Below, piece by piece: positions 38,901-56,240 of a stretch of 64,000 bases of DNA. Source of the stretch: Moringa oleifera (taxonomy: Eukaryota; Streptophyta; Magnoliopsida; Brassicales; Moringaceae). The position numbers were made by a program, and so were the translations under genes. Under the pieces are notes generated by a model that searched no databases, was not told the origin of the DNA, and was given only the letters and a program-made list of their open reading frames with translations. The stretch is from the NCBI GenBank assembly GCA_021397835.1, contig JAJFZO010000407.1:1116001-1180000 (forward strand). The letters are read 5' to 3'. Every line of letters begins with the position of its first letter. The stretch's first letter is position 1.

Positions 38901-39754
38901 AGGCTATGGAGGAGCTTTTTTGTTTTGTTCAAAAATATCAAAATAATCTAGATCATTTTTATATATTATTTATAAAAATAAATAAAATAAAATTTAATGT
39001 TTCAACTCTCAATTTTTTATCAATATTTATTATTTAATCATGTTTAATGTGTACCAAATAACAATGGATTTTAGTAATCAAATGGAAGTCTTGATTGTTT
39101 TAATTTTTTTGGACTCTAAAAAGAAAATATAGTGCTAATAATTTTAATTATCATAGGGTTAATTTTCAGATTATTTGATTCATTATCATAAATTATCATA
39201 TTGCAATAAACATGTTAATTTTAAAATTGTTAAAATAATTTAGTTTCTAAAATATAATTTAATAAAATGTATTAGTTTCATAATGTTAGAAACTAAATCA
39301 TTTTCATAATAATATCACCATAATTTAGAGTTACTCTAATACTCTTAATTAAAAACTAAACAGTCTGCATAAATTATTAACTCTCAATAAGAGGTCAAAT
39401 ATTTTAAATATATATTTTATTTCTGAAATAAGTAATATAGAAAAATATGAATTAATTGTTAGGATTTTAATGATTATTTTGAAAATTGACTTGAAAATTT
39501 TATCTTAAAATAAAAATATATATATATATACTTTTTAACAATTTTGATTTTAAAAAATATATTATTAGTACCCAATCAAATAATTTTTTTAAAAATTATT
39601 TTTCTGAAAATTATAATTTCAAAAATTAAAATATCTCTATTTAAAAAATTAAATTATGATGATTCCATCCCAAAAGAAAACTTTTGGGTCATTGACAGGG
39701 TTCTAAGGTAGATTGACAAGGGAAGGGTACTGACGTCATTTTGTTTTGGCAACC
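35938..39754. other. spacer A between uS11 copies 1 and 2
   Basis: Up to about 36600 this is nearly the same as the 3' flank of copy 2 (41634-42320). The resemblance continues in patches: 37340-37670 to 43050-43345, 38260-38900 to 44810-45560, and 38990-39740 to 48060-48800. It is AT-rich and contains a decayed transposase-like stretch (separate entry). Relative to spacer B it lacks a 450-base insertion and about 2.4 kb that includes a CACTA-like end. Confidence 0.8.
38431..38890 (+). mobile_element. decayed plant transposase fragment (En/Spm type), spacer A copy
   Basis: Broken frames read KELG-like ELGWKA..., then VRTKQV, then EHFEELVVYASQP and YQKATNGKKKHCMHEIGSQA. The last part resembles the C-terminal block of the plant Ptta/En/Spm transposase family (remembered as a VGG.KKGRVYGLGSQA motif after ARELGREPT). 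A paralogous copy lies at 45055-45560. Heavy decay; no intact frame. Confidence 0.45.
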
Positions 39755-39772
39755 AAACCCTAAGTATAAAAA
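39755..39772 (+). promoter_or_regulatory. telo-box and TATA box of uS11 copy 2
   Basis: AAACCCTAA at 39755-39763 is followed immediately by TATAAAAA at 39765-39772, about 100 bases before the ATG. A TGACGTCA sequence lies about 25 bases upstream (39731-39738). Confidence 0.7.
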
Positions 39773-39870
39773 TGAGGGTTTCATCTCAATTTTCCTGCCC
39801 CTTAGAGCTGCTCGGGGAAACGCACAGCATTCAGGCCCCCAATTTCCTTTCGCTCTCAATCGTTCAAGCC

Positions 39871-41633
<1,763 letters not shown>

Positions 41634-43344
41634 TTCATATTGTGTTTGTTCTCAGTTGTTTCAGCGGCTGCTATGGATTTAGGAACTTCTTTTGAGCCTT
41701 TCATCTTTCTTATATGGTAGTATTGTGTTTCTGTAAACCATGCATTTTGGGCATTGTAGTTTTGGATTTGGCTAGCATGACACTGGTATTTTGATTTAAG
41801 AATATCAGCTTGAAGAGATCGGAAGATATTGTTTTTCCTTGTTACATGTTCTCTTATATATATCCTTGTCTTTTGACCCTTTGAAGTTCTGCAATTCATA
41901 GACAGAATTCTTGTGCTGATAAGAAAAGTAGATTGAATTCTTGTGAAATAATTCTTTTGAAGATAAAAATTTTAGTCTTATGATCTCAAAATTTCTGATC
42001 AGATGGTAGTTAAGTATTGGATTTCTTATGGATGATGTCTAGGTGTTTTAATTGTAAGTGATTTAAACATGCAGATGTTGTAAATTTAGTGTACAAAATC
42101 CTTCTAAAGATAAGAGTATGTTAATGTGGTGCGGTGCTTCTGAATTTGTCGTGCAAGTTGGTTATCATGGTTTGTTCCTGGATAGGTGGCTTTGTTATTG
42201 TTGGAGGCTTAGCAGTGGAGGCTTAGCAGAGCATTGGATAATGCCAACAGGAAAGCAAAGTCTTCTTTGAAGTACAGAAAATGCAATGAGGGTAACAAGC
42301 TTTGCCAAATTCCCTGAATTGGGTATTAATAATAATGTATTATTAAAAATTAAAATAAATTATTAAATTTATTTATAATTATTATAGCATTTAAAATTAC
42401 ATAAAATAATCAGAAATTAATTAGATAGTCATAACACAAAAACAATGCTTATACATTGACCTCAGACAGTGTCTTAAATTTAGTATGATAGCTTTATAAT
42501 TATCACAAGCTTTCATGAGGTGTTAAAAATTCAACAAACAAAATTTTCCTAAAGAATTAACAAAATGTGTAATTTAAAACTAAATAATATTATATAGAGT
42601 ATCCGGTGCTTATAGGTCTAGTATTTGATAAATAATCTCTTTAATCCCTTCCACAGTGATAATGCATGATTATTAATAATGTAACTTTTAAAAATAATTA
42701 ATTTATTTATAAAATAAAATAAAAAAGTACAAAATAATTTAAATTATGAATTAATTTTAATATAGATGAAAAAAATTATAAAAGAAGTAGATACCAGAGC
42801 CACTCCTCCCACTTCCATTATGCTCAAAATAATTAAATTTAGTGCGTAATTAACACAAACATAATTTTATATATTTGTAATAATTCTTTGTAGTTTAATT
42901 ATTGTGAAAAAATTTTATGAAAATAGAAAATCTGAATCTTGCCATAATATCACAATATTTGAAAATAATTATATTATTAATTAGTCTATTTCGATGAATC
43001 ATACTAAAATACTAATCAAAGAAATATATATATATAAAATATCAAAACTGTGCTCTCCAAAGTCCAGAGGCTTTTTAGTAGGTGGCGATACAAGAAATTA
43101 GGAAACGTATTTTTGTATTTCACTTAAATGACTCAACTAATAAAGAAAATCCTAATGCGACAATCGTGGTTCTTTAACAAATCACTTATCGTATTCAAAG
43201 AATTCAGTGGTACCTTTGAACCTTCAAGCTCTCCATAGATTAGTCCATTCCGGATGCAAATCTATGGCCTTCTTCTTGCTTATGTGAATATAAAGATAGG
43301 TACGATGTTAAGAGAAATAAATGATCGGGGATGTGGAAGATGTG

Positions 43345-43805
43345 AATGTCAATGTGCAAAAACCATTCCGTAGATACAGTCGCCTTTCTCTTTTCGACGG
43401 TGACCTTCTTTCACTCTTAACGGTTGCCTGATATATACTATGGGTATGAGACGCTTGATCATCAAGAATCCGATTGCCCCAGTGCCATCAGAGTAAAGAC
43501 GATGTCTGGCCGGTATCAAAAGGAGTATGGCCCCTGGATCAGCGGAAATCGCCCTTCCTTGACCTCTGCTAAGTTAGCTGACAAGTTCATTACACCATTG
43601 AATGCAGTGGCCATGACTCCCTCACCCAAGCAGAAGAGGCCCATCACCCCTCGATGGACCACGTCGATGGTTAAAGCTCAATATGGACAACTACGGCCGA
43701 CATGGGAGTCCCGACTTTCTGTTGCCATGAAGCATAATTTGCGACCATAACTGAGACTGATAATAGGGTTCGTGGGACAAGTCAAGATTCGTGTCTTGCA
43801 AAATC
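43345..43805 (+). pseudogene. GC-richer inserted fragment with a 108-codon open frame, origin unknown
   Basis: Present in spacer B and absent at the matching place in spacer A (near 37640-37680). The frame 43424-43750 has normal codon-like composition, unlike its AT-rich surroundings. It opens right after a stop, so its first ATG is at 43502 (MSGRYQKEYGPW, 82 residues). Peptide features: CPSAIRVKTM, PLNAVAMTPSPKQKRPITPR and AQYGQLRPTWES. The part before the ATG also reads like coding sequence, suggesting a 3' exon or cDNA piece of another gene. I do not recognise the family. No poly-A tail or clear target duplication is visible. Confidence 0.5.
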
Positions 43806-44366
43806 TAATAAATTATATTTTAATATTTTGTTATAAATCATTATTATTATTATTATCGAGATAAATATAATTTAAAATTCTAAATTTTACTTTTTTTTAA
43901 TCAAATTTTAACTTTTAAATATATCCAAACAGATTTGATTTATTTATTTTTTCTAAATTGAATCTTAATTCAAAACAATTACAAGATGTTAGTGAATGTT
44001 TTATTGTTCAAATAACTAAAGCTATGGATTCTACACTTTATTTTGATTTTAATTCTTTCAATTTGAAAAATTTTCAACTAACTATTATTTTTTATGAATT
44101 TTTTAAATATTTGATAGTATTTTTTATAAAAAAATATTTTTACTACTAAAAAAATTTTAAATTTTTTTATGATGATTACTTGAATATTTTTTTAATATAT
44201 AAAAAATTATAAGTCAAAATTTTTTTAAATTTGAATATCTTTAATATTTAAATATTTTAATATGATTTAATTTAAATAAAATTAAAATATTAAGATTTAT
44301 TTGGATATGTTTTAAAAATAAAAACTGACTGACTGAAGAGAGAATAAAACTTAAAATTTTAAATGA

Positions 44367-44398
<32 letters not shown>

Positions 44399-45054
44399 GT
44401 TATTATCGTAATTAGATGTTAATTATATTTTCATTAATTAGATGATGATTCATAGTAATTATTACTTGCAAGTAGATGATGATTCATAAGTAATGCTATT
44501 ACTTAATTTAGTATCACGTTATTTATTCTTTAGATACTATTTGAGAATTATTAGTGAACCAATACTATAGTTCACATGTTTAACACATAGATCAAAGTAA
44601 ATTACTTGTTAATAATTCTTAAATTATTGAGATTGAATAGTTTGAAAATATGACATTATTTGTTATAATTCACATGTTTCACACATGGATTAAATAAATT
44701 GTTTGTTAGTAATTCTTGAATTATCTCAAATGACGTATGAATGGTATACCGACATGACATATTCTTATCAATATAATGTAAAAAGTAAACTACAATATAT
44801 CCGGAATGACGTATGGGAGTAGTAATAGTAAGAGTGGAACCAACTACAGTAGAAAGAGAAATGTGAGACCCTTTCCAAAAATCGACAATGCGAAATCAAC
44901 AAACTAAGGTATAGTCCCTTTTGACACTTTGGAGGTTCATGTTCTCAGCCCAAGTATTATCGACATTTGGTACATATGATATTTAATTATATGAATTTGG
45001 ATGAGAATAGTATATTATCTTTCTAATACTATATTAATATGTTCTTATTTGTAG

Positions 45055-45560
45055 GCAAAAGAGTTAGGTCGGAAGCCAACTCTTATGAAAGTTTGTAGAC
45101 AAAATCATATGAAGAAGTTTATCCTGATGAGTTCTTTAATGTGCAAACCAAACAATTTCATGCAAGTTTGTGTTTTTAATATTTAATGAATAATCTTATT
45201 TATTATTTTTATTTGATTCAAATTAGGTGATGAATTGCTTAATAAAATTCTTTTCTTGTAGAAACACTTCAAGGAGTAGGTTGCATTTGCTTTTCAACCA
45301 CAAGAGAGATCTTCTTAGACACTTGAGGTAGATTATATCAAGTTTTACTATAAGGTAACAGATGAAAAAAAGAAGCACCACATGTATAAAATTGACTCTC
45401 AAGAACGCTCATGTAACTCAAGTTGTAGCTTTAACAATGGGTGATCAGTCAATGATACAGTCATGCAAGACATGCACTCTCGCTTAGAGATGCAAAATAA
45501 AAAAAAGTGAAGGCAATGAAGGAGTATTTAGAGCAGGAACGTTAGGCTTTGGAGGAGTGT
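45055..45560 (+). mobile_element. decayed plant transposase fragment (En/Spm type), spacer B copy
   Basis: Paralogue of 38431-38890 and slightly better preserved at the start: KELGRKPTLMKVCRQNHMKK, similar to the ARELGREPT...F..TH.KKDG block of plant En/Spm-type transposases. Then frameshifts and stops. Probably part of the element that ends at 46229. Confidence 0.45.
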
Positions 45561-45924
45561 TTAAAACATCAGGGTAAAACGAGAGAACAAGACTGTTTGC
45601 TTTTTCAGGAATACTTCTGTCAAATAGAGAAGTTGTTTTTAAGCAGTCAACCTTTCCCTCTAGCACACTTGACAAATCTACTTGATTTAGGTTGATTTTT
45701 TTATTTGTGTTAATTGATTGAAATAATTAATAATGTATAGTAACTTCTCATGTATATATATTATTTAGATTAAATTTAATGTCATGTTTCTATTTGTTAA
45801 TATATGCCATTTTGTGGATTGTAATTAAGTAATATAAAATTATTATAAAACTAAATGAAAAATTAAAATTAAAAATAAATATATTTTTTAAATTTTCTTA
45901 AAAAGCTAATGATTATGAGGTAAT

Positions 45925-46229
45925 CACTCTTAATGATGATCATCTCGCTGTCGTTCACAGTATTTTAACAACAGAAATCTATCATTCCTGAGGTTGATTG
46001 TCGTTGGTTTACTATTTAAATGGCAACATCCCAACGATCATTTTGTTCGTCATTAGTTTTAATAACAAAATTATATCCATGAATATTTTAGCGACAGTTT
46101 TTGAGATTTATCGATAAATTGTTTTACGATATTTTAAGCGAATGATTTTTTTTTTTTTTGTTGTCAGTTTGTCGCTAGCCAACTTAGCAATGGATTTTTT
46201 CATTAGTAAATTCTAGTTTTGTGTTAGTG
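45925..46229. mobile_element. CACTA-like element terminus with subterminal repeats
   Basis: On the minus strand the end reads CACTAACACAAAACTAG, close to the CACTA inverted repeat of En/Spm elements. Inside it are many scattered short motifs of the type GTCGCTA, AGCGACA, CGTTGG and CGATCA in both orientations (for example near 45950, 46010, 46105 and 46180), as expected of CACTA subterminal repeats. The other end was not found. Confidence 0.5.
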
Positions 46230-47289
46230 TAATTTAATATTGATCACTTAAAAATTATGAAAATTTAAAAATATTTTCGTTGTTGTTAAAAGTCATAAAA
46301 TGACTCAAATAAAATCTATACTCCATTTTAAGTTCTTTTTTAATTTTGAACATTTTCATCTCACAAGTTATTTTTTATAATTTTTAAATTTTTGATAAGA
46401 TAAATTAAAAAATAATACTTAAAAAATTTACAAAATTTAATAACAGTTTGAATTTTTTATTACATCTATAAAAAATTTTCAGACAAAATTCGTTATACAA
46501 AATTTTTAATTCAAATAATTCTTTTAAAAAAATTAAATAAAAATATATATATGTATATATAAAACTAATTCAATAAATAATTTCAAAACATAATAAGAAG
46601 TGAGCATAGGTAAGTTTTTTTTTTTTTATATACATATTATTAAACACTATTATTATATTACAATAAAACTATCCATAATATCATAATGTATTCTAAGATA
46701 AAATTTATATGAAACTTTAGGCTACTAAATGAACTCAAGTGACAAATTGAACTCTAAGTATGAATTTGAATCAAATTAAATTTTAGTTTAAATAGTTTAA
46801 AATTTTTTAAAGTATTTTATTATTAAAATATTTTAAAAATTGATTGAAATAAATTCTATACTTCATTTCAAATTCATTCTTAAAATTTGAACTATTTTTA
46901 ACTCACTAGTTATTTTTATAATTTTTTTAAATTTTTAATATTATAATTTTTAAAAAATATTTTTGATTCTCAAAAAAATTAAAATTTTATTGCGTTAGTA
47001 GCTTGAATATTTATTTATCTATTTAAAAATTTTCAAATCAAAATTCATGATCTAAAATCTCTAATTTAAAATTTTTAAAAATTTTTTAACTTTAAAATAT
47101 TAAATAAATGATTAAATTTCATCTAAATTGATAATTAAATATTTAATTTATTATTTTTTAAATACTAAAGTTTGTTTAATAATATAAGATAAAATTTAAA
47201 GTTTTACATAACTTTGGCCCTACATATTAACAACTAGATGTAACAACATATACATATTATTAGATATCATAATATGTCATAACGACAAT

Positions 47290-47470
47290 AACATATATAT
47301 ATATATATTTCATAATATATAACAACATATATCATATGATATTAAAAACAATATATATATATATATATATATATAATATCATCATATATAATACGATACT
47401 TGATATAATATCATAATATACACGATATTATGAACAACATATAATATATATATATATATATATATACACA
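47290..47470. repeat. TA microsatellites
   Basis: Several TATATA runs of 16-30 bases, broken by ATATCATA, inside AT-rich spacer B. Confidence 0.85.
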
Positions 47471-48816
47471 TAATATATATTAAGAACATAAATATATTTT
47501 TATATTTTTTATTTTGCAATTCTTAAATATAATGTGAAAAAAAAAATTAGAAAAGCTATTTGATTGTGAAATGACTTAAATATAAATCCATTGTGTAATT
47601 GATACAAAAACATAATTATATATGTATTTCTTCATAATAATTTTTTATAATCTAAATTTATGTATAAATTGTATTAAAAGAATGAAACTCTCAATATATC
47701 AAAGTAATCATGCTTTTGCGGATTTGGAGATTTAATGATCAAGACTTAAGGGTATTTCTTCTCCCTGCACATCCAACCCTTCTTCTTAAGTTTTGGCAAG
47801 GTTGTTCTTATGGATGTAAGTGATTTTTTAAACATGGATGTTGCATATTAAATTCTGTAAAAAAAATAATAAAAAATATTGTGAAGACCAAGTTTTAAGT
47901 GATAAAAATGAGTTCATAAAATAATTATATTTGTTTAAATTTTAGCCATCTTATATAACATTACATGTAACATAATAAAAAGATTGCTTTTTTTTTTTTT
48001 TTGCGGTTAAAAAATATCAAAATAATCTTGATCATTTTATAAAACTAAATTAATTAGGTTTTGATGTTTCACCTCTCAATTTTTTATCAATATTTATTGT
48101 TTAATCTTGTTTAATGTGAACCAAATAACAATGGATTTTAGTAAAACTGGGGATGAAATGAAAGTCATGATTATTTTAATTTTTCTAGATTTAAAAAAAA
48201 TTATAGTACTAATATTTTTAATAATCATAAGGTTAATTTTCATGTTATACGATTCATTATCATAAATTCTCATACTACCGCAAACATGTTAATTTTAAAA
48301 TTGTTAAAAAAATTTAGTTACTGAAATATAATTTAATAAAATGTCTTAGTACCATAATGCTAGAAACTAAATCATTTTCATAATAATATCACCATAAATT
48401 AGAGTTACTATTGAAAACTAAACAGTCTGTATGAATTATTAACTCTCAATAAGAGATCAAATATTTTAAATATATATATATATATTTCTGAAATAAGAAA
48501 TATAGGAAAAATTATGAATTAATGGTTAGGATTTTCATGATTATTTTTAAAATTGACTTGAAATTTTTATCTTAAAGTGAAAAAAATAAAATACATATAC
48601 TTTTAAAAAATTTGATTTAAAACAATGCATTATAAGTACCCAAACCAAATAATTTTTTTTTATTTTTATAAAAATTTTAATTTCAATTTTTTTAAAAAAT
48701 ATCTATTTAAAAAAAAATGATGATACCATCCTGAAAGAAAACTTTTGGCTCATTGACAGCGTCCTAAGGTAGATTGACGAGCGAAGGGTACTGGCGTCAT
48801 TTTGTTTTGGTAACCA

Positions 48817-48834
48817 AAACCCTAAGTATAAAAA
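48817..48834 (+). promoter_or_regulatory. telo-box and TATA box of uS11 copy 3
   Basis: AAACCCTAA at 48817-48825 and TATAAAAA at 48827-48834, the same arrangement as copy 2. The upstream TGACGTCA of copy 2 is changed here to TGGCGTCA. Confidence 0.7.
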
Positions 48835-48935
48835 AGAGGGTTCCATCTCGCAATTTTTCTTCTCCCTTAGAGCTGCCCAAGGAAACGCATAGCATTCAGA
48901 ACCCCAATTTCCGTTCGCTCTCAATCGTTCAAGCC

Positions 48936-50619
<1,684 letters not shown>

Positions 50620-51453
50620 GTCATTGCATTTATTCCGGTTGTTCCAGCTGCTGCTGTGGTTCTGTGGGAAACTTTTGGGCCTCGTTTTTGTCTTTCTTAG
50701 ATGGAAGTATTTTGTTTCCCCAAAACTTTTGAACATTGTAGTTTTTGATTTGATTAGAGTAATACTGGGATTTTAATTTGAGGAAATCGGCTGCAAGAGA
50801 TTGGAAGACATTTTTTGTTTGCCTGGTTACAAGTTCTATTATATATAGTAACCATTCTGTTCCTTTTTTGGCATTTTTAAAATTTTGACATTCATGGTTC
50901 GATCTCTTGTGAAATTCCTTTGAAGATGGAATTTTAGTCTTATAATCTTAAATACTGAACAATTGATTATTAAAGGTTGCCCTTTTTTTTTTGGTGAATG
51001 ATGAAGGGGTTTTTAATTGTCAGAAACATAACTTAATTCTTTATATATTTAAGAAAAATTTTTGCAAAATATGTTTAAAGAAAATAATTAAGTTAATGTG
51101 TTGTCTGAATTTGGTACTTAAACTTTTGTGCTTTCTGTTCATTTGGGTTTATCGAAGTACTCCCTCCAAGGCTAGCAAGGCACCTAATGATTGATTAACA
51201 GACCCATTCCAAGCTGGTAATGTTTCTAGGCTGGATCAAGCAATTCGCAACACTGATGTCATTTTAGGATTTGGATATTTAAGGATCGGAATCATCTTAA
51301 TAATCAAATCTGAATGTTTTCAACACACGGAGATTCTGAAAAGTCGCTCTGGTAACAACTAATTGATTTGGAAATCTTGTGAATCTAACTCCATCCTGAA
51401 GGTGGGTTTCCCTTTTGTTTGGATCCTCCCTGAAAGCTTTCTTGTGTAAACCC
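50620..51453. other. uS11 copy 3 3' flank and intergenic DNA
   Basis: The first 200 bases are a diverged match to the 3' flank of copies 1 and 2 (GCTGCTGTGG, CTTTTGGGCC-like, GGAAGACATT). Beyond about 51000 the sequence is unique. No other gene seen. Confidence 0.6.
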
Positions 51454-53224
<1,771 letters not shown>

Positions 53225-53827
53225 ACTTGTTTTCTTCCTTGGAAGTCTGAGTATTACTTCTATTTTGGGGTGTTATTTTTTGGCTGGACAGGACCTGTTA
53301 GGGTTTGAATTTCTACTGACTTTGGTAAATTGTAATGAAATTGGGTTTATTCCATAATTTTGTTATGCTGATTTATATTTTAATCATTCTTTGTGCACAA
53401 TATGATCGAATATTTGGGATAAAATGGTCAGCTTTGTCTGTCCAGTAAGTCTCTGGTTGAACGAATTCTTGACCGTGGGATAGGAATCACAACATTAAAC
53501 TACGGTGTTAAAAATGTTGCTGATAGGTCTGAAAAATCCCAATGAACATCCATAATGGGATATGATATGATTCCTTAATGGTGATGTTCCAAGAAACAGA
53601 AATTTCAGAAATCTTGTTGCGAAATTCTTTTATGGGTAGACAACAACTACGTGTATCCCTTTCAACAAGGTAAAGCTTCCCATTTAAATACATCAGATTT
53701 AAATGGATACAAGAATCTAGCAGCAGCAAAGAAAAACAGGACAACCTGGAAGTTTACTGTTTGGTTGCCTGGAGTCTAGGCTGTTAAGGAGGATCCATTA
53801 AGTACCTCCATTGAAGGGCATTTATCT
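53225..53827. other. intergenic between converging genes
   Basis: The eL40 fusion gene (+) and the dioxygenase (-) end toward each other here; about 600 bases would be mostly the two 3' UTRs. Nothing else recognised. Confidence 0.6.
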
Positions 53828-55022
53828 TCACAGCTTGGTCCTTTCAATGAGAGACTTGCTATCCAGTGCCTTACCGTAAAAATTGTCCAGAAAATCCGCC
53901 ATTGTGAATTTGCCATAGCGAGGTGGTGTTTCAGGTGATACCAGCTCTGGGAGAGGCCCATAGCCTGACTCTTCCCATTTGTCCACAATGAAGAACATGA
54001 CCACTGAAATTCGTGGCTCTTTCAACGAGTTTGCCAACACACGATGCTGAATGCTGTTGTACTCTCCATTAGAGACTATCTGATCCCAAAAAGGGAACAA
54101 AGTCAGCGTCTAATTAACTTCAATCTACTATAGAGACAATTAAGTGAAATGAAATGCAGCATAAAATCTTCTTCTCAAGTACCTGGAGAAAGTCACCTAT
54201 ATTTACGGTTAGTGCTCCATGGACGGGCTTTACGTCCACCCACTCCTCCCCATGCTTCACTTGCAGTCCTGGAACTTGGTTCTGCAACAGAACCGTCAAT
54301 ATGTTCACATCCGTATGAGGCGTCAGCCCGACTGTGAGATCCGGCTGTGGACAGAACGGATAGTAGATACCCACATATTTCCTTCCGGCAGAGAATGCTG
54401 ACTCCTTAAACTTGCCAGCCTCTAACCCTAACCCTTCAGACAGCAGCTCCATCACAACTTCAGCGACCTCCTTGGCACAAGTATCCCACGCAACCACCTC
54501 TCTTCTGCATATCTCCGGTATCTCCTCTACCTTTGCTGGGTCCGGAGACATACTAACCAGAAGATAGTCATGCCAGTTTGCTGCCTTTGCACGATAGAGA
54601 TCATTATTGTTTGTGAACGCCACAGGACTCAACGGATCCCGTGTGTAGTACCTCGCTTTCGTCTCTGTCGGCTGCTCATGAAATGCTTTGATGGATTGGA
54701 TTGTCTCGTCAAGCACTGATAGGGGTATTCCATGATTGATCACCTGGAAGAAACCCCATTGTTTTGCAGCTTCCTTGATTTGCTGGATGATTTTGCCACG
54801 ATGAATCGGGGAGTTTACGTTGGTTAGGTCGATTAACGGGATGCTGCTGTGTTTCTGGGACGAAGATCTGAGAGTAGACAGAGTTTCAGGTGGGTGTATA
54901 AAGATTTCAGGGATTGAAGTGATGCCGGAATCTACGAGGGCCTTGACACCCATCTTGGACTCGTCAAATTCCTTCACTTTCTCCATTCTATCAGAGCTTT
55001 GAATAGCACCAGAAGCCGCCAT
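53828..55022 (-). CDS. 2-oxoglutarate/Fe(II) dioxygenase, ACC-oxidase-homolog type
   Basis: Two exons on the minus strand: 55022-54183 and 54079-53828; 363 residues. An N-terminal DIOX_N domain (SIPLIDLTNV, KQWGFFQVINHGIP) precedes the 2OG-Fe(II) core. Iron ligands are His236 and Asp238 (PHTDVN) and His292 (QHRVLAN); the 2-oxoglutarate contact is Arg303/Ser305 (EPRISVV). The family (1-aminocyclopropane-1-carboxylate oxidase homologs, relatives of deacetoxyvindoline 4-hydroxylase and tomato E8) is cytosolic and mostly of unknown substrate; specialised-metabolite hydroxylation is likely. True ACC oxidases lack the long N-terminus starting with EFDESKMGVKALVDSGI that is seen here. The start is set at MAASGAIQSSDRMEK, in good context after GCCGCC on the gene strand. 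A paralogue lies at 62908. Confidence 0.95.
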
Positions 55023-55567
55023 GGTTGCTCACAGAGGTTTTCTTCTGTTTCAATTCTCAGTAAGATCTACGGAACAAGGTTCACTCACAGACACAGTTCT
55101 GGGTATCCCTTATCAGTGTAGACAGTAGATTTTCAAGATTGGAAGATCTTGTTTAGTATCTGGAAGGGAACTGGCTCTGATCTTTGGCTATGACACTCGC
55201 ATACTTTTAAGCAAGTGGGTAAACGGAGGACCCAGATCTTTTATTGCTTCCAGCAGAGTTTGGTTTCCTTCATTGTTGCCATATGAATTACGGACAGGAC
55301 AGCAAGATTGATGGTCTAAACCGGCTGCTACAGAAGGGACAGAACATTGAATGTATATGTCGTTGTTAGACTATTACTGATGGCCTTTATTATTAATGCT
55401 TGATTTTATCTCGTGTTCTGTCTTGTCGTAATATTATCTATTTCAAAATTGTTTTATTATAAAATTTAGGAATTTAAACATGTCAATAATTGACGTTGGA
55501 TGCAGCAAGTCAACAAGAGAACAAGAAGACTACTGGCTCCACCAAAAAGTAATGGAGAAAAAAAAGT
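55023..55567. other. upstream region of the dioxygenase gene
   Basis: About 550 bases of mixed sequence that must hold the minus-strand promoter and leader. No clear single TATA box stood out. It ends where the Copia-like fragment begins. Confidence 0.5.
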
Positions 55568-56240
55568 GTTGGATATTCATCTAGATTATTTTTATTTATA
55601 AAATATATATTGATATTTTAAAAGTTTTATTCATATAAAGTAAATTTATACATTGTTAGAATTAGAATATATTTAAAATTAGTATAAATAGATGTTTTAT
55701 ATGGTATGTAAATGAAAGTCATTTTAAATTACTTGAAACTAATATAAAAATATGTTAGTTAGTGAGTTTTTTTTAAGTAAAAGTGATTTTTTTTAGTTAT
55801 TTTTATAAAAAATAAAAAAATCATAAATAATCCACATTCTTCCAAGAAAGTGACATCAGAGCTGTTGAGTTCGATGTTTACTCAGTCAAGAGGAAGACTT
55901 CAAAAAGAAGAAGAGTCAAGAGGAAGACTCCAAGAGGAAGAAGAATCAAGAAGAATTTATGGCAACAACAGTGAAAATAAAAAATATTTCACCAATTATT
56001 GTAAAAGCACTGTTTAAGATGATGCTACAAAAAATAATCGTTAACGAGTTTAATGGTTCATTGCGAGCCTATGAAGAAAAAAACGAAGCACATAGCAAGA
56101 AAAAGCAAATTAATTGAACATGTGTTAGAAGCAAACATGACTTTGAAGCCTAAAGGAGATGGGTCTAATAAAAGTGGTAGCCAAAAAGGTTGAACACGTT
56201 GAGATTGTGGTTGTGGTTGTGGACGTGCATTACAAAATTT
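55568..56240 (+). mobile_element. Copia-type LTR retrotransposon 5' fragment (LTR, primer site, gag relic)
   Basis: TGTTGGATATTC at about 55568 looks like an LTR start. GACATCAGAGCT at about 55853 resembles the TGGTATCAGAGC primer-binding site for initiator Met-tRNA. After it a broken gag-like frame opens at ATGGCAACAACA (about 55964). It reads KIIVNEFNGSLRAYEEKNEA, then TLKPKGDG-like sequence, and finally a decayed Gly-Arg repeat (GTGGTTGTGGTTGTGGACG). A related LTR-like stretch recurs at about 57590-57720 (AATTAGAATATATTTAAAAT). Stops and frameshifts throughout; not active. Confidence 0.5.

Larger units (their letters stand above)
41634..48816. other. spacer B between uS11 copies 2 and 3
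   Basis: Paralogous to spacer A but about 3.4 kb longer. Extra material: a GC-richer insertion at about 43345-43805, and about 2.4 kb between roughly 45570 and 47995 containing a CACTA-like end and long TA microsatellites. The rest is AT-rich with no gene. Confidence 0.8.
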
